Below, piece by piece: positions 44,467 to 54,985 of a stretch of DNA of 64,000 bases. Within the stretch, counting starts at the first letter, position 1. The number at the start of each line of letters is the position of its first letter. The notes beneath the pieces were generated by a model that was given only the letters and a program-made list of their open reading frames with translations, ran no database searches and had not been told where the DNA came from. A program made the translations under genes and the position numbers. This DNA comes from Zygnema cylindricum (lineage: Eukaryota; Streptophyta; Zygnematophyceae; Zygnematales; Zygnemataceae): assembly GCA_037447655.1 (NCBI GenBank), contig JBBHKE010000790.1:1-64000 (forward strand). The letters are read 5' to 3'.

Positions 44467-45000
44467 ATGGTTGAGTATTGTGAAATTTTTTGCGCGCTCA
44501 TTGATGCCCACTCTTCTGCTGGGGGGTCATTTCCTGAGTTTCAACAGGGCGCTTTGCTTATTAGAGGTCTCCCTAGTAGCAAGAAAGGTGTGTCTGTTCA
44601 ACTAAAGAGTCATGATAAAGCTTGCTGGTCATTTCACTTAGCGTATAATCTTATATTGGAGGAAGAAACAAATACTAAACTCCTTGAGGGAGAAGGAAAG
44701 GTTGAAAAATTTGCAACACACTTTGACAAAAAGATATTAGTTTAATCAGAGGCAGAATAGGCCATCTACTACTACTTGTTTCTATTATTATGAGAAGGGT
44801 CATGGATACAGGTACTGTCCTAAATTAAAGAATGCTAATGAGACAGGTTTATACAGGCCAGGTTGGCAACAGAGCCAATATCACAAAGGTTTTTCTGGAA
44901 ATCATTCCCGTGGAAATGCTCTTTTTTCAGCTTCTGCAACTGATACAGATGGGTCTCTCAGCTTCAATGAGCAAGAGGAGGCGGATTTATTTGCTATGGC
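44467..45000 (+). pseudogene. E1 gag, C-terminal half
   Basis: Capsid C-terminus: MVEYCEIFCALIDAHSSAGG, FQQGALLIRGLPSSKKGVSV, WSFHLAYNLILEEETN. A stop at 44743-44745 and a frameshift follow. The zinc knuckle near 44775-44820 reads CFYYYEKGHGYRYC, so the second cysteine of the CX2C pair is replaced by Tyr (B1 has CFYC). Confidence 0.8.
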
Positions 45001-46281
45001 GGCAGCTATGGAGGGTCCAAAGGATGCAGGATGGATCATACACACGGGAGCGTTTGCCCACATGTGTTGGAACAAGGCGGCTTTTACGAATCTGCAGCAA
45101 ACATCTCCAAAGAGTATCTACTATGTTTGCGGCATGAGTGTTCAAACCTCAGCTCAGGGTGATGTATCATTACTGGTAGATGTGGGGGGGAAGTCTGTAG
45201 AGAGAACCCTTCACAATGTTTTGTATGTTCCAGATTTTAAGAAAAATCTTTTTTCTACATCATTAGTGGAGAGCAAAGGCTTTGAAGTGGTTTTGAAAGG
45301 AGGGAGACAGGTTGTTAGCAAGAAAGGGAAAGTCGCAGTAACAGAACTAGAGATGCTAACAAAATGTACCGGATGGACATGGCTGAATATAAGGAAAATG
45401 ATGTTGTCTACTCCTGTGTCGAATATGATAATGAGTTGTGGCATAAGAGATTAGGACACATAAATTATGATAGTGTAAAGAAAATGGTGAATTCGGGAAA
45501 AGTTGTTGGAGTTTCTCTCACATCTCATGCTATAAAAATATGTGATGGTTGTTCACTTGGCAAGATCCACAAATGCCATTTCCACATGAAACAAACCATA
45601 GATCGGAAAAAGTTCTGCAACTCATCCATTCTGATGTTCTCGCTCCTTCGCAAGTGGCTTCAGCTGGAGGGGTCCACTAAATGGTCACATTTACAAATGA
45701 CTACTCGAGGTACACCAAAGTTTACTTCATGCAACATAAAAATGAAGTGTTTTTCTCATTTCAAACACTACAAAGCCTGGGCGGAAAAGCTTCATGGGGT
45801 TCCAATATTGGCGTTAAGATCGGACAACGGGGGAGAATACACATCGAAGGAATTCGAAGAATTTCTCCTTCAAGAAGGTATCAGTCACAATCTTACAGTT
45901 CCATATACACCGGAAAAAAATGGTGTGTCTGAGAGATTAAATAGGACATTGACAGAGAGTGCTCGGTTCATGCTTGCAGATAAAGGGCTAGATTTGAAAT
46001 TCTGGGCTGAAGCACTTAACTGTGCTGTTTATATTAAAAATAGAATTGCTTCTAGGTCTGTTAACACTACACCTTATGAGCTTTAGACACAGGAAAAACC
46101 TGATGTTAGTTACTTTAAGATCTTTGGTAGCAAGTGTTTTATTTTAGATACTTCACTTGATAGATGGAAAATGGAGCCTAAAGGCTTACCTAGGATTTTC
46201 ATGGGGTATGATGATAATGCGAAAGGATATAGAGTTTTTGTACTTGAGAAACAAAAAGTGATTGTTTCTAGAAATATCTAG
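45001..46281 (+). pseudogene. E1 protease and integrase
   Basis: The protease site is WIIHTGAFAHMC, where B1 has MDTGASAHIC, so the catalytic Asp is replaced by His. DVSLLVDVGGKSVERTLHNVLYVPDFKKNLFS follows in the same frame. Integrase: ELWHKRLGHINYDSVKKMV, CDGCSLGKIHKC, then after a frameshift the FTNDYSRYTKVYF segment, FKHYKAWAEKLHGVPILALR with SDNGGEYTSKEFEEFL, and TPEKNGVSERLNRTLTESAR, where the usual Gln is Lys but the Glu is kept. A stop lies at 46084-46086, and the C-terminal part reads on to 46281. Confidence 0.85.
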
Positions 46282-46308
46282 ATTAAAGATGAACAGGATT
46301 CGGTTGAC

Positions 46309-47400
46309 TTGTTTAAAGTGCTTGATCAACCGGCAAAAGAAAAGCAAGAATATGTCATTTTTTACCATACGCCGCGAGTCTACTTTCCACCGACAAGTGG
46401 AACACCTCTTCCTTCAGTTCCTCTGGTGCCTTTACATGATGTTTCACCAAAAGCTACGCCTCAAGTGGAAGGAACTACTACAAACTTTGTACCAGATCAA
46501 GTTACGGTTCACACTAAACACAAAAATCAGAGGTTGCCGACGATCTCAACCTCAAAATTTCCGGGGGGAAAGAGATCTAGCAGCCGTCTGCAAGCAAGCT
46601 CTCACTTTGCTTTTTCTTCTGCTACAGAGGAGCCTCTAACGATCCAGGAGGCCTTCTCATCACCTGAGAGAAATCAATGGATCGAGGCGGCAAACGATGA
46701 AATGAAGTCTATTATAGAGGCACAGACATGGGAGCTGGTGGATCTTCCTCCTGGCAGAAAAGCCATCGGCAGCAAATGGGTATTCAAGGTGAAGCTGAAC
46801 CCAGACAACACCATCGAAAGGTATAAGGCCAGACTAGTGGCCAAGGGATATAATAAAAAAGAAGGTATTGACTTTGAGGAAACCTTCTCCCCAGTTGATA
46901 GATTTCCCACTGTCAGAACTTTGCTAAGTGTAGCGGCTATAAAGAATATGGAAATACAACAAATGGATGTTAAAACTGCCTATTTGCATAGAGAGTTAGA
47001 AGATACCATTTATATGAAACAACCTGAAATGTACGTTGAAAAGGGAAAGGAAGATTTTGTGTGTAAAATAATTAAATCTTTGTATGGGCTAAACCAAACC
47101 CGCGTCAGTGGAATCTGAAGTTAGATGAGTTTTTGACTGGGCTAGGTTTTAAGAGAATTAGCTTAGATCATTCTGTATATATTCTACAAGGAGAGGATTG
47201 GGTAATTTACATTGCTGTATATGTGGATGATCTATTATTAATAAGTAAGTCAATGGATGAAATAAACTGCATTAAAGCGGCTTTAAGGTCTAGGTTCGAG
47301 ATAAAGGACCTCGGTGAGGCCAAATACATCTTAGGAATACAGGTAGAAAGAGACAGAAACAAGAGGCTGATTATGTTGACTCAAAAAGAAGCAATAGGTA
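46309..47400 (+). pseudogene. E1 reverse transcriptase
   Basis: A Pro/Ser-rich linker, then EEPLTIQEAFSSPERNQWIE, WELVDLPPGRKAIGSKWVFKV, YKARLVAKGYNKKEGIDFEETF, RFPTVRTLLSVAAIKN, QQMDVKTAYLHRELEDTIYM, SLYGLNQT. A single-base-type frameshift near 47100-47118 separates this from LDEFLTGLGFKRISLDHSVY and the intact catalytic box YIAVYVDDLLLISKSMDEI. LGEAKYILGIQVERDRNK and TQKEAIGNMLERFEM follow. Apart from this frameshift the domain is open, so it decayed recently relative to its neighbours. Confidence 0.88.
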
Positions 47401-48206
47401 ACATGCTAGAAAGATTTGAAATGAGAGATGTAAAAGGATCCGTAACTCCTATGGAATTTAGGCAAAAAATAGAAGGAATTGATACAGATTCAGGCATAAT
47501 GGTTATTGGGAGTCTAGAGACAAGGGAGGAAGAGTTTATGGCTTCAAAGCCATATAGACAAGTAGTCGGAAGTCTTATATATTTTATGAATTGTACGAGA
47601 CCCGACATTGCTGCAGCTATGGGAGTTTTCAGTAGAAGTCTGCAAAATCCTACAAGGGCGGATTGGGAAGCAGCGAAAAGGGTCTTGAGATATCTTCCAG
47701 GAACTCGAAATCTCAAGCTTGTACTCGGAGGAGGAGAGGTGAAAATACAGACGTGGAGCGATGCCAGCCATGGGGACATGCCAAGCCGGAAATCTACAAC
47801 TGGTTTTGTACTTAAGATTGGAGATGGAAATTGCTGCTGGAGTAGCAAATTACAAAAGGTTACAGCTCAATCCACAATGGAGTCTGAATATATGGCTGCG
47901 GCTTCGGCCCTCAAGGAGCTCCTATGGGTCAAGTCTATTCTACAAGAACTTGGGTACATGCAAACAGGTCCTCGGTCTATTTGGTGTGACAACCAGGCAG
48001 CCATTGCCATTGCTTCTAACCCCAGCCATCATTTTAAAAGTAAACACATGGATGTTAGACTTCACTTTTTCAGGGAAAAAGCACTTGCAAAAGTCATTAA
48101 GTTGTGTTATTTATCGGATGAGAAGATGGTGGCTATTATGTTAACAAAAGCCCTTGCTGCTCTTAAGTTTCAGTTTTGCAAAGAAGCTGTTGGACTAAGT
48201 GAGTAA
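47401..48206 (+). pseudogene. E1 RNase H, open frame
   Basis: Continuous with the RT C-terminus in a 357-codon frame (47133-48206). VVGSLIYFMNCTRPDIAAAMG, then WSDASHGDMPSRKSTTGFVL, AQSTMESEYMAAASALKELLW, WCDNQAAIAIASNPSHHFKSK, ending FCKEAVGLSE. All usual acidic positions are present. The terminal GLSE resembles A1. The stop lies 20 bases before the polypurine tract. Confidence 0.88.
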
Positions 48207-48229
48207 CTGAGTCTAAAGATTTAGGGGAG

Positions 48230-48772
48230 TGTTGAGATTTGAAATCAATAGTTAGTAAATAGAGTAGACTTCGAATAGTTTCTAAAAAGTGGTATATAAG
48301 ACTTACCTTTATTAGTGTTACAGTAGACAAAGTACAATAGAGTGTATTGTACCTCTGCAGGTTTTACGGAGTGACGACGACACGCGTCACGTAGAAGGCA
48401 ATTGGAATTGCCAGATCAGACGGACGGAATTTGATTCGGATATCTCGGAAAATATATGGTATAGCCATTTTTGGAGTTATACAGATAATTTGGAATTATA
48501 TGGTACGGAATATTTTTTAAGTAGAAACGTCCGGATATTTTGGAAGTGAATTATGATCATTGATTTTGAGAGACATCCACGGACGCGATTCACGTGGGAC
48601 CGCAAGTGACGAGGAGAGATTTACGTGGGACCACAAAGTGACGAGTCATGATTCACGTGGGACCACAAGTGACGAAGCACTCAGGTGCTTTGTACTACAC
48701 GACCACATTCGGCTGGACTTTAGCGGCTACTGCTGACTAAGCATTTGGAACGTTTTGTGTACGGTTAGAACG
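48230..48772 (+). repeat. 3' LTR of E1, truncated after 543 bp
   Basis: Starts TGTTGAGATTTG and is nearly identical to 49879 onward until GGTTAGAACG, where it switches to unrelated sequence. The gag-start end is missing. Confidence 0.85.
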
Positions 48773-48779
48773 CTATGTT

Positions 48780-49135
48780 TTGTCCGTTTGCGTTCCAATA
48801 CGACTAAGAAAAGTACACAAATTGTTTGGTTTTGTCCGTTTTCGTCCAGTACGGATTTTTTTTTGCAGGGGTCTCGAAATTCCGATGCCATTTCACGTTG
48901 ACTGGACAGGCGACGCAAAGGCAAATCGCATTTTCTTCAACCGTGGAACTACACAGGCTGGAAGGCGGTATGTCTACAATGTCACAGTAAGACATGCGAT
49001 GTCACAAAGCAGTTCCAAAAAAAATAACGTGCGACCACAGATTGTACATGTTGACAACCTGTCACAGGTATTGTCGACGTATACAATCGTCACAAGCGTA
49101 AGTTACGTATTCGTCCTTACCATAGTTCAAAAGTA
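48780..49135 (+). repeat. Dispersed repeat F, copy 1
   Basis: Shares a long diverged match with 52740-52990: TGTCCGTTTGC, GGAACAACAC/GGAACTACAC, GTACGTCTACAAT-like and CTGTCACAGGTATTGTC words in the same order. No coding region. Nature unknown. Confidence 0.6.
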
Positions 49136-49878
49136 GGCGTTTTTACAGTAGGCTTTTGGTCGGCGCCTTTATCGTAAGTTGTGTTATGGGCTTTTTATGT
49201 GATCTTCTTAGATCGCTACTTTGATCAGCGATCGTCCAATCGTCCGAATCTGACGGTGTAAATAATTTTTTTTGGTCCGAATGTTTTAATTGGTCCAATT
49301 TTTGGTCTGAATGTTTTAATTGGTCCGAGTATATCCGAATACAATATGGGTCTTAAGGTCATATTGTATGCTTTGCATAGAATAGATATATTGTATGGGC
49401 CTACTTTCACCTACTTTTGAACTATGGTTCTTACAGACTCATGGACACTTGAAAACCGGGTCCTACGGATCCGCGCTAAAACACAAAGTAAGTTCTCTAA
49501 GTTACAAGTACATGGGGATATACCCTTAGTTATAGTGTTTTTCTTTCATATTTATTTTTTAATAGGATTCTCCGACCAATTAGAGACGCCTGAAATGCCG
49601 AAACTGCCGCAGGTGGGGAAAACTGCTTCGCAAGCGCACGAAAAGTATCCAAAGCTGTTTCCGAAGCTACAGTACACGTACGATTCTGCCAAGATCTAGA
49701 ACTGCTGATTTGAAAAGGCGGAAAAAGCGGCCGGTTTGCGGCCCGTTTGTGACCAGCTGTCGTTGGCCTATACCTAGCTGGATTGGTGTACGAAGGAAAT
49801 CTTTTGGTGTCCGCAGCCATTGCCTAATTATAAACCGAGATACAGTTTTTATGGTGCTTTTGTCTGTAGTGCTCTTTT
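49136..49878. other. Spacer, nothing recognised
   Basis: Contains a local direct repeat of GAATGTTTTAATTGGTCC at about 49279 and 49309. Otherwise no coding or repeat feature can be supported. Confidence 0.35.
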
Positions 49879-50950
49879 TGTTGAGATTTGAAATCTTTAG
49901 TTAGTAAATAGACTTAGAATAGTTTCTAAAAAGTGGTATATAAGACTTACCTTTATTAGTGTTACAGTAGACAAAGTACAATAGAGTGTATTGTACCTCT
50001 GCAGGTTTTACGGAGTGACGACGACACGCGTCACGTAGAAGGCAATTGGAATTGCCAGATCAGACGGACGGAATTTGATTCGGATATCTCGGAAAATATA
50101 TGGTATAGCCATTTTTGGAGTTATACAGATAATTTGGAATTATATGGTACGGAATATTTTTTAAGTAGAAACGTCCGGATATTTTGGAAGTGAATTATGA
50201 TCATTGATTTTGAGAGACATCCACGGACGCGATTCACGTGGGACCGCAAGTGACGAGGAGAGATTTACGTGGGACCACAAAGTGACGAGTCATGATTCAC
50301 GTGGGACCACAAGTGACGAAGCACTCAGGTGCTTTGTACTACACGACCACATTCGGCTGGACTTTAGCGGCTACTGCTGACTAAGCATTTGGAACGTTTT
50401 GTGTACGGTTAGAACGTTTTGTGTACGATTCAATGTCTGTAAATATTTGAGTAACATTAGTTTGTATTTTAGTGTGATAAAAAATAGTGTTCGATTAATC
50501 AGGTTTTTAGAAAATAATGATTAGGGTTTTGAGGTACAGTGACGTACAGGTAAGATGCTTTGTCGTTGGTCAAGATAATAACCGTAGTAATGGCTACCCA
50601 AATTAGTATAGATCAGTAGATAGACACGGTGAGTATATAACTCAGGACTTAGCCAATTTTGTAGTATCCGGTTTTGGGAATATGATTTTCTAAGGGCAGT
50701 TTTTGGGAAACTTCCAGACATCATATCTTATGGTTTACAAGGCCATTTGGGCTGCAATTTTTGGAATTGTCAGTTTACTGTATTACGTATCACTGTGTCA
50801 AATTTTAAACATATTGGCTTTTTGAGTCATATTTTGTGTCACTTCAAAGTTAGCTGTTGAGTAGGTACTTTGATAGTTTCTGCTGCTTATCATGTCTACT
50901 TCTACTACTACTGCTGGTTCTCCGCCTGCAACACTGGTTGTAGAACAACA
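49879..50950 (+). repeat. Complete LTR, family E (1072 bp)
   Basis: Starts TGTTGAGATTTG and ends GTAGAACAACA, with the gag start at 50892 (MSTSTTTAGSPPATLVV). A TATA-like TATATAAC is near 50634. The flanks CTTTT and AAGTA are not a target duplication, so this is one end of a rearranged element rather than a clean solo LTR. Confidence 0.85.
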
Positions 50951-51417
50951 AAGTAGTGGGAAGTCTAATCTATTTTATGAATTGTACCCGGCCGGATTTA
51001 GCTGCAGCTGTAGGATTGCTGAGTAGAAGTTTAAATGCTCCCACTAAGAGGGATTTGGAGGTAGCTAAGAGTCCTTAGATATTTGATAGGAACTAGGGAT
51101 CTATGGTTGCATTTGGTTGGGGAGAATACTGACATCACTACTTGGAGTGATGCCACTTATGGTGATGCTTCGATGAGGAGATGTAGTTCTGGATATGTAT
51201 TATATGTGGGTGATGGGGCTTGCTGTTGCATCATTTTAAAGCGAAACACATAGACATTAGACTCAGCTTTGTTAGAGAGAAAGTAGAAAACAAAATAATC
51301 AGTTTAGAGTACCGATCAGATAGCGTGATGGTAACAGATATGATGACCAAACTTGTGCCTTCCCCTAAGCTAATTTTCTACAAGGAGAAGTGTGGTTTAA
51401 AATTAAGGATTGGCTAG
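50951..51417 (+). pseudogene. D-type RNase H fragment
   Basis: The connection and RNase H of a D element: SNLFYELYPAGFSCS in one frame corresponds to the SLIYFMNCTRPDLAAAVG text. Then TTWSDATYGDASMRRCSSGYVLY and an internal deletion of the MEAEY region that jumps to HHFKAKHIDIRLSFVREKVEN. It ends KCGLKLRIG shortly before the polypurine tract and the LTR at 51431. Confidence 0.8.
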
Positions 51418-51430
51418 AAAATAAAGGGAG

Positions 51431-52486
51431 TGTAAAAATTGATGGTTCTTGTTTGTATTTTCTAGGTCTAAATTGAAGTACAGGAAAAAGGCGATGCAGT
51501 CTATCTCTAACATCTCTCTCCAACTCCAACACTCGTCGCAATCACTGAGAAGTTGGAGAGGAAGCTATAGCCATGGCTACCTAGGATATCCAGAGGTTTA
51601 CGAGAAATATATTAGTTGATTTAAGTAGTTTATTTACTATAAGGTGATGTCGGAACGTGGGTTTGATCCTAGTACCTGCCGATTGTCAAGCAGCCGGTAG
51701 CTGGTAGGATTATCTGTTAAGTCTAGAACTAATGAAACATGCTAAAAAGTTTGATATTTATTTAGATATTACAACGTTGGATAATTCATTTAGCTGCAAT
51801 TGTTTACGGAATGCATAGATCCAGTTATGTAAAAGTATGGATTTAGTATGTGTTAGAAACGAGTACCGCGCATTTGATTCTTTAACGAAACAAATACCGC
51901 GCAAGTATTTATGACGACTCCGATTGAAATCTGCATTCAATCGGACGACCAGAAAGAAAGCCGAGATCGTGGAAGAGAATCTCGGCGGTTTGTGTTCATC
52001 GCCACATCGGATGACACGAGGCAAAAATACGTTGGATCGCGGCATCTCCGGGAATTACGGGACCGAATCCGGATATGACATGTGTCGACTTTTAGGCCAT
52101 GTCGTACAGTATCCGTACAGAAAGTACACGGGCACCTGTACTTTTGTGTACAGAAGTGTAATATGATTGGTTTAGTACATCAAAAGAGAGAGTTTGTGAG
52201 AGAGATAGGACTTAGAAAAATTGATAAATAGGACTCTCTCTCCCAGAGAGCTTTTGTACAAAAGGTCAACTTTGACCCTCCATATTTTACTACTCAGGGG
52301 AACAAATTCAGAGATTTTTTTTTCTATCGACTCAAAGGAGTCTCGCCTTTACACGGGTAAAGTCGGTTAGAGTTTTTTTCTGCCAGGGTGGCAGTTGTTC
52401 TTGCTGAAACACACATGGGTCAGGGTTATCCAAGAGGCTTCTCGCAAGTTGTCCTTTCTGAGTGCCTATGGAGGTCTCAAAGTTTC
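51431..52486 (+). repeat. 3' LTR, family D (1056 bp)
   Basis: Preceded by AAAATAAAGGGAG. Starts TGTAAAAATTGATGG and ends GGTCTCAAAGTTTCA. It has an antisense tRNA-like cassette at 51655-51730 and a five-GTAC cluster at about 52100-52155. Confidence 0.85.
51655..51730 (-). other. tRNA-like cassette in the 51431 LTR
   Basis: On the minus strand: A-box-like CTTAACAGATAATCC at 51721-51707 and B-box GGATCAAACCC at 51669-51659. GCCGGCTGC and GCAGG-type pairing is possible between them. Confidence 0.5.
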
Positions 52487-52689
52487 ATCGGAGTGCCTAA
52501 GTTGTAACCGTACGAAGGAATCACAATTTTGTATAGTACAATGTACGTCACCCCCTTACTTAAGATGGACGAACGTTTATCGTCCTGTATTTTTCGACCC
52601 ACGACCACGACAAAAAACGTCATCTTCAAACTTATCTTAAAAAAAAATGTGTTTTAAAACTAGGTATTTTCCATAAACACATAGAAATA

Positions 52690-52990
52690 CATTTTCACAC
52701 GTGCAGTAATGTTCAAAAAAATTCAAACGATCTCCAAGGACAAAGAAAAGTACATAATTTGCTATGTTCTGTCCGTTTGCATCCAGTACAACGACAAAAG
52801 GTACTTCTTCAAACTGTTGGAACAACACAAGCTGTAAAGTGGTACGTCTACAATTTCACGGTAGAACATGCGAGGTCACATGCAGTTCCAAAAAATATCT
52901 TGCGACAAGACAAATTGTAAACGAATGACAACTGTCACAGGTATTGTCAACGTATACAATAGTCACAAATGTAAGTTACAATTTCGTTCT
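52690..52990 (+). repeat. Dispersed repeat F, copy 2
   Basis: Diverged copy of 48780-49135 in the same orientation. It ends exactly where the D1 LTR starts, so D1 inserted into or next to it. The 52487-52690 stretch between the LTR and this repeat shows nothing recognisable. Confidence 0.55.
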
Positions 52991-53214
52991 TGTTGAAATC
53001 ACTAGATTTAGAGGAGGTATTTTCTAGGTCTTAATTAGATAAGTTAGCTAAAAGAAAAAGCAGAGGCAGTCTGCCTCCACCTTCTCTCTCTAGCCCCTAT
53101 ACTTGTTGTAGTCACTGAAGGAAGGAGAGAGAGCGGTGGAGCCATGGCTGCCCTAGCTCCATAGGCAGGGCTAAAGAGTGACCTAAGTCACTCTCAAGCA
53201 AAACGGTTGAGGCC

Positions 53215-53290
53215 GGCATGACTCGAACCTCCGACCGGCAGGGGGAGGCGTAGTTGTTAACCCTTACCAATCTGTCGTAGTAGTCCGTTA
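53215..53290 (-). other. tRNA-like cassette in D1 LTR
   Basis: On the minus strand: A-box-like ACAGATTGGTAAGGG at 53275-53261 and B-box GGTTCGAGTCA at 53229-53219. Closely similar to the solo D5 cassette. Confidence 0.6.
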
Positions 53291-53629
53291 GGATACATAG
53301 GGTGTGATTGCTATTTAAACAGTAAGTAGAACATTAATCCGATTAAAAGAATTATTATTAAAGGACATAGAAACTAGTTTGATCATATAGTACGCACAAA
53401 ACAAATGTACCTGACATTTGTTTTTGAATGGATAGCAATCAAGTCCGGTTTGGATTCGATAGCTCATATCAATCACCGAGATCCCAGAATGGTGCTTTGG
53501 CGGTTTTCGGACGCAACATGACCTGGCGACACGTGGCAAGATATCATTGGAAAGCGGGAATCCCGGGGAGCGTGATAACAAATCTGAAGGAGACAGACGT
53601 CCACTCTATAGCATTGTCCTACACTGGCC

Positions 53630-53779
53630 GTACAGAAAGTACATCGGCCAGAGTACCTTTCTGTACTGTTCAGTGTTCTGATTGGTTCGTACATCAGTAG
53701 ATAGGGGTTGTGAGAGCGGTTTAGGACTTATAGGAGTGTGGTAGATAACCGCTTTTGTAATAGAGCTTCTGTATAAATA
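53630..53779 (+). promoter_or_regulatory. Probable D1 LTR promoter: five GTAC cores and a TATA box
   Basis: GTAC occurs at 53630, 53639, 53653, 53663 and 53689, about 80-140 bp upstream of TATAAATA at 53772. The same clustering is seen in all other C/D LTRs examined. GTAC is the core bound by plant SBP-domain factors; that link is inference. Confidence 0.5.
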
Positions 53780-53972
53780 GGCGCATTTGCCATTTTATAA
53801 CTAATCGCCTGGTTGGGCATTTTCAGTGATTCCTCCTACTGTGGACTTAGGGAAGTCCCGACTGCACCAGGGTGCAGTCAGATTGTCTATTTGCCTGCTT
53901 GGGTAAAAGTGATCCTAATTGGTAGAGGGCTAAGCAAAAACTATCTTGAGGCTTCATGAATTTTGTGATCCA

Positions 53973-54985
53973 ATGGGAGAAACAAAATTGCAGGTTATGG
54001 GCCCACCCTCTAGGGTGCCCATCTTCAACGGATTTGGGTTCATTTATTGGGAAGCCATGATGACAGGGGCATTATGTGAGAAACGATACTCGGGTATCGT
54101 TAGTGGACAAGTGAAACATCCCTCCTTAGGAACACCACCATGTTTTGGTGGAGTGAGGTTCTCGATAGCAGCGTCTACTCCAACGGAGGAGGCAGACATT
54201 GGGTACACCAGTGTGTCCAAAAAAGGGAAAGGAAAGGAGATACCTCTTACTCCTATCATCACGGCACCTGAAGCGGCGGCTGTGAAAACTGAAGAAAACG
54301 ATATTCAAATGTGGTAATATACCAACATGGCTGCCACTTATTTCATTCTGAGGCACCTTACTCAAGCGTTGACAACCTCTCATTTTCACATCGTCAAGGT
54401 AGAGGAGTTGTGGGAGACTCTAGTCGAGATCTATAGAGCTGGTACCATTCAAGAGCTCTAGCTGGCCAAGCAAAAACTAGGAAGATACACTTACAAAGGG
54501 GGGGAAATGTTAGATTACTGCAATGACCTTTCATATCAATACATGGAGATGGAGAGTGGCGGGTGGACAGGTACCATGAAGATGAAAGTCAACACCCTCA
54601 TCATGAAGTTGCACGATGAGTATGAGAATATAGTATATCGAGTGCAGGAAATGGATGAGAACTCGTGGAAGTGGAACACCGTGGTTTGAATGATACTTGT
54701 GCAAGAAAACACGATTGAAATATGAAGAGGAGGTAAGAGCGTTCAAGCTCTAGCTCATGGAGCAGAGCGATGGGGGAAGGATTCAAGAAATCCCTATGGA
54801 GACCTCAAAGGAGAGAGAGATTAGTCCGGAGGACCGAGGCCCCCAAAAGGCCTTTGCCATTTCTGCAAAAGGCCGAGACACTTCATTGGAAAGTGCACCA
54901 AGCTAGCAGAGCTAAGGCTACAAGAGAATCGTGGAGGAAGCCCTTCCGGAGGGAAGAAAAAGGCGCTTGTTGTCACACAAGTGAA
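53973..54985 (+). pseudogene. D1 gag
   Basis: Starts in the LTR (MGETKLQVMGPPSRVPIF), crosses the exact primer-binding site at 53993-54007, and continues IYWEAMMTGALCEKRYSGIVSG. A stop at 54315-54317 ends the first frame. Later: MLDYCNDLSYQYMEMESGG, KVNTLIMKLHDEYENIVYRVQ, WKWNTVV and a stop. In a third frame, an intact zinc knuckle CHFCKRPRHFIGKC near 54850-54895 precedes TKLAELRLQENRGG. Its gag order matches C2. Confidence 0.85.
53993..54007 (+). promoter_or_regulatory. Primer-binding site of D1
   Basis: GGTTATGGGCCCACC directly after the LTR. Exact match to the complement of the plant initiator-Met tRNA anticodon arm, and in frame in gag. Confidence 0.85.

Larger units (their letters stand above)
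44433..48772 (+). mobile_element. Ty1/copia retrotransposon E1, 5' end missing
   Basis: Plus-strand element from mid-gag to a partial 3' LTR. The 5' LTR and gag N-terminus are lost at 44432. It has the most readable pol in the window. Polypurine tract AGATTTAGGGGAG at 48217-48229. Confidence 0.85.
52991..53992 (+). repeat. 5' LTR of D1 (1002 bp)
   Basis: Starts TGTTGAAATCACTAG and ends AAAATTGCA. Regulatory layout in order: antisense tRNA-like cassette (53215-53290), GTAC cluster (53630-53692), TATA box TATAAATA (53772-53779), then the gag ATG at 53973. Confidence 0.9.

Noticed and set aside
47381-47848. 155-codon minus-strand gene
   Set aside because: Shadow frame opposite the E1 RNase H, whose plus-strand motifs are unmistakable.
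49879-50950. Clean solo LTR
   Set aside because: Both LTR ends are intact, but the flanking five bases differ (CTTTT and AAGTA), so simple insertion plus LTR recombination does not explain it.
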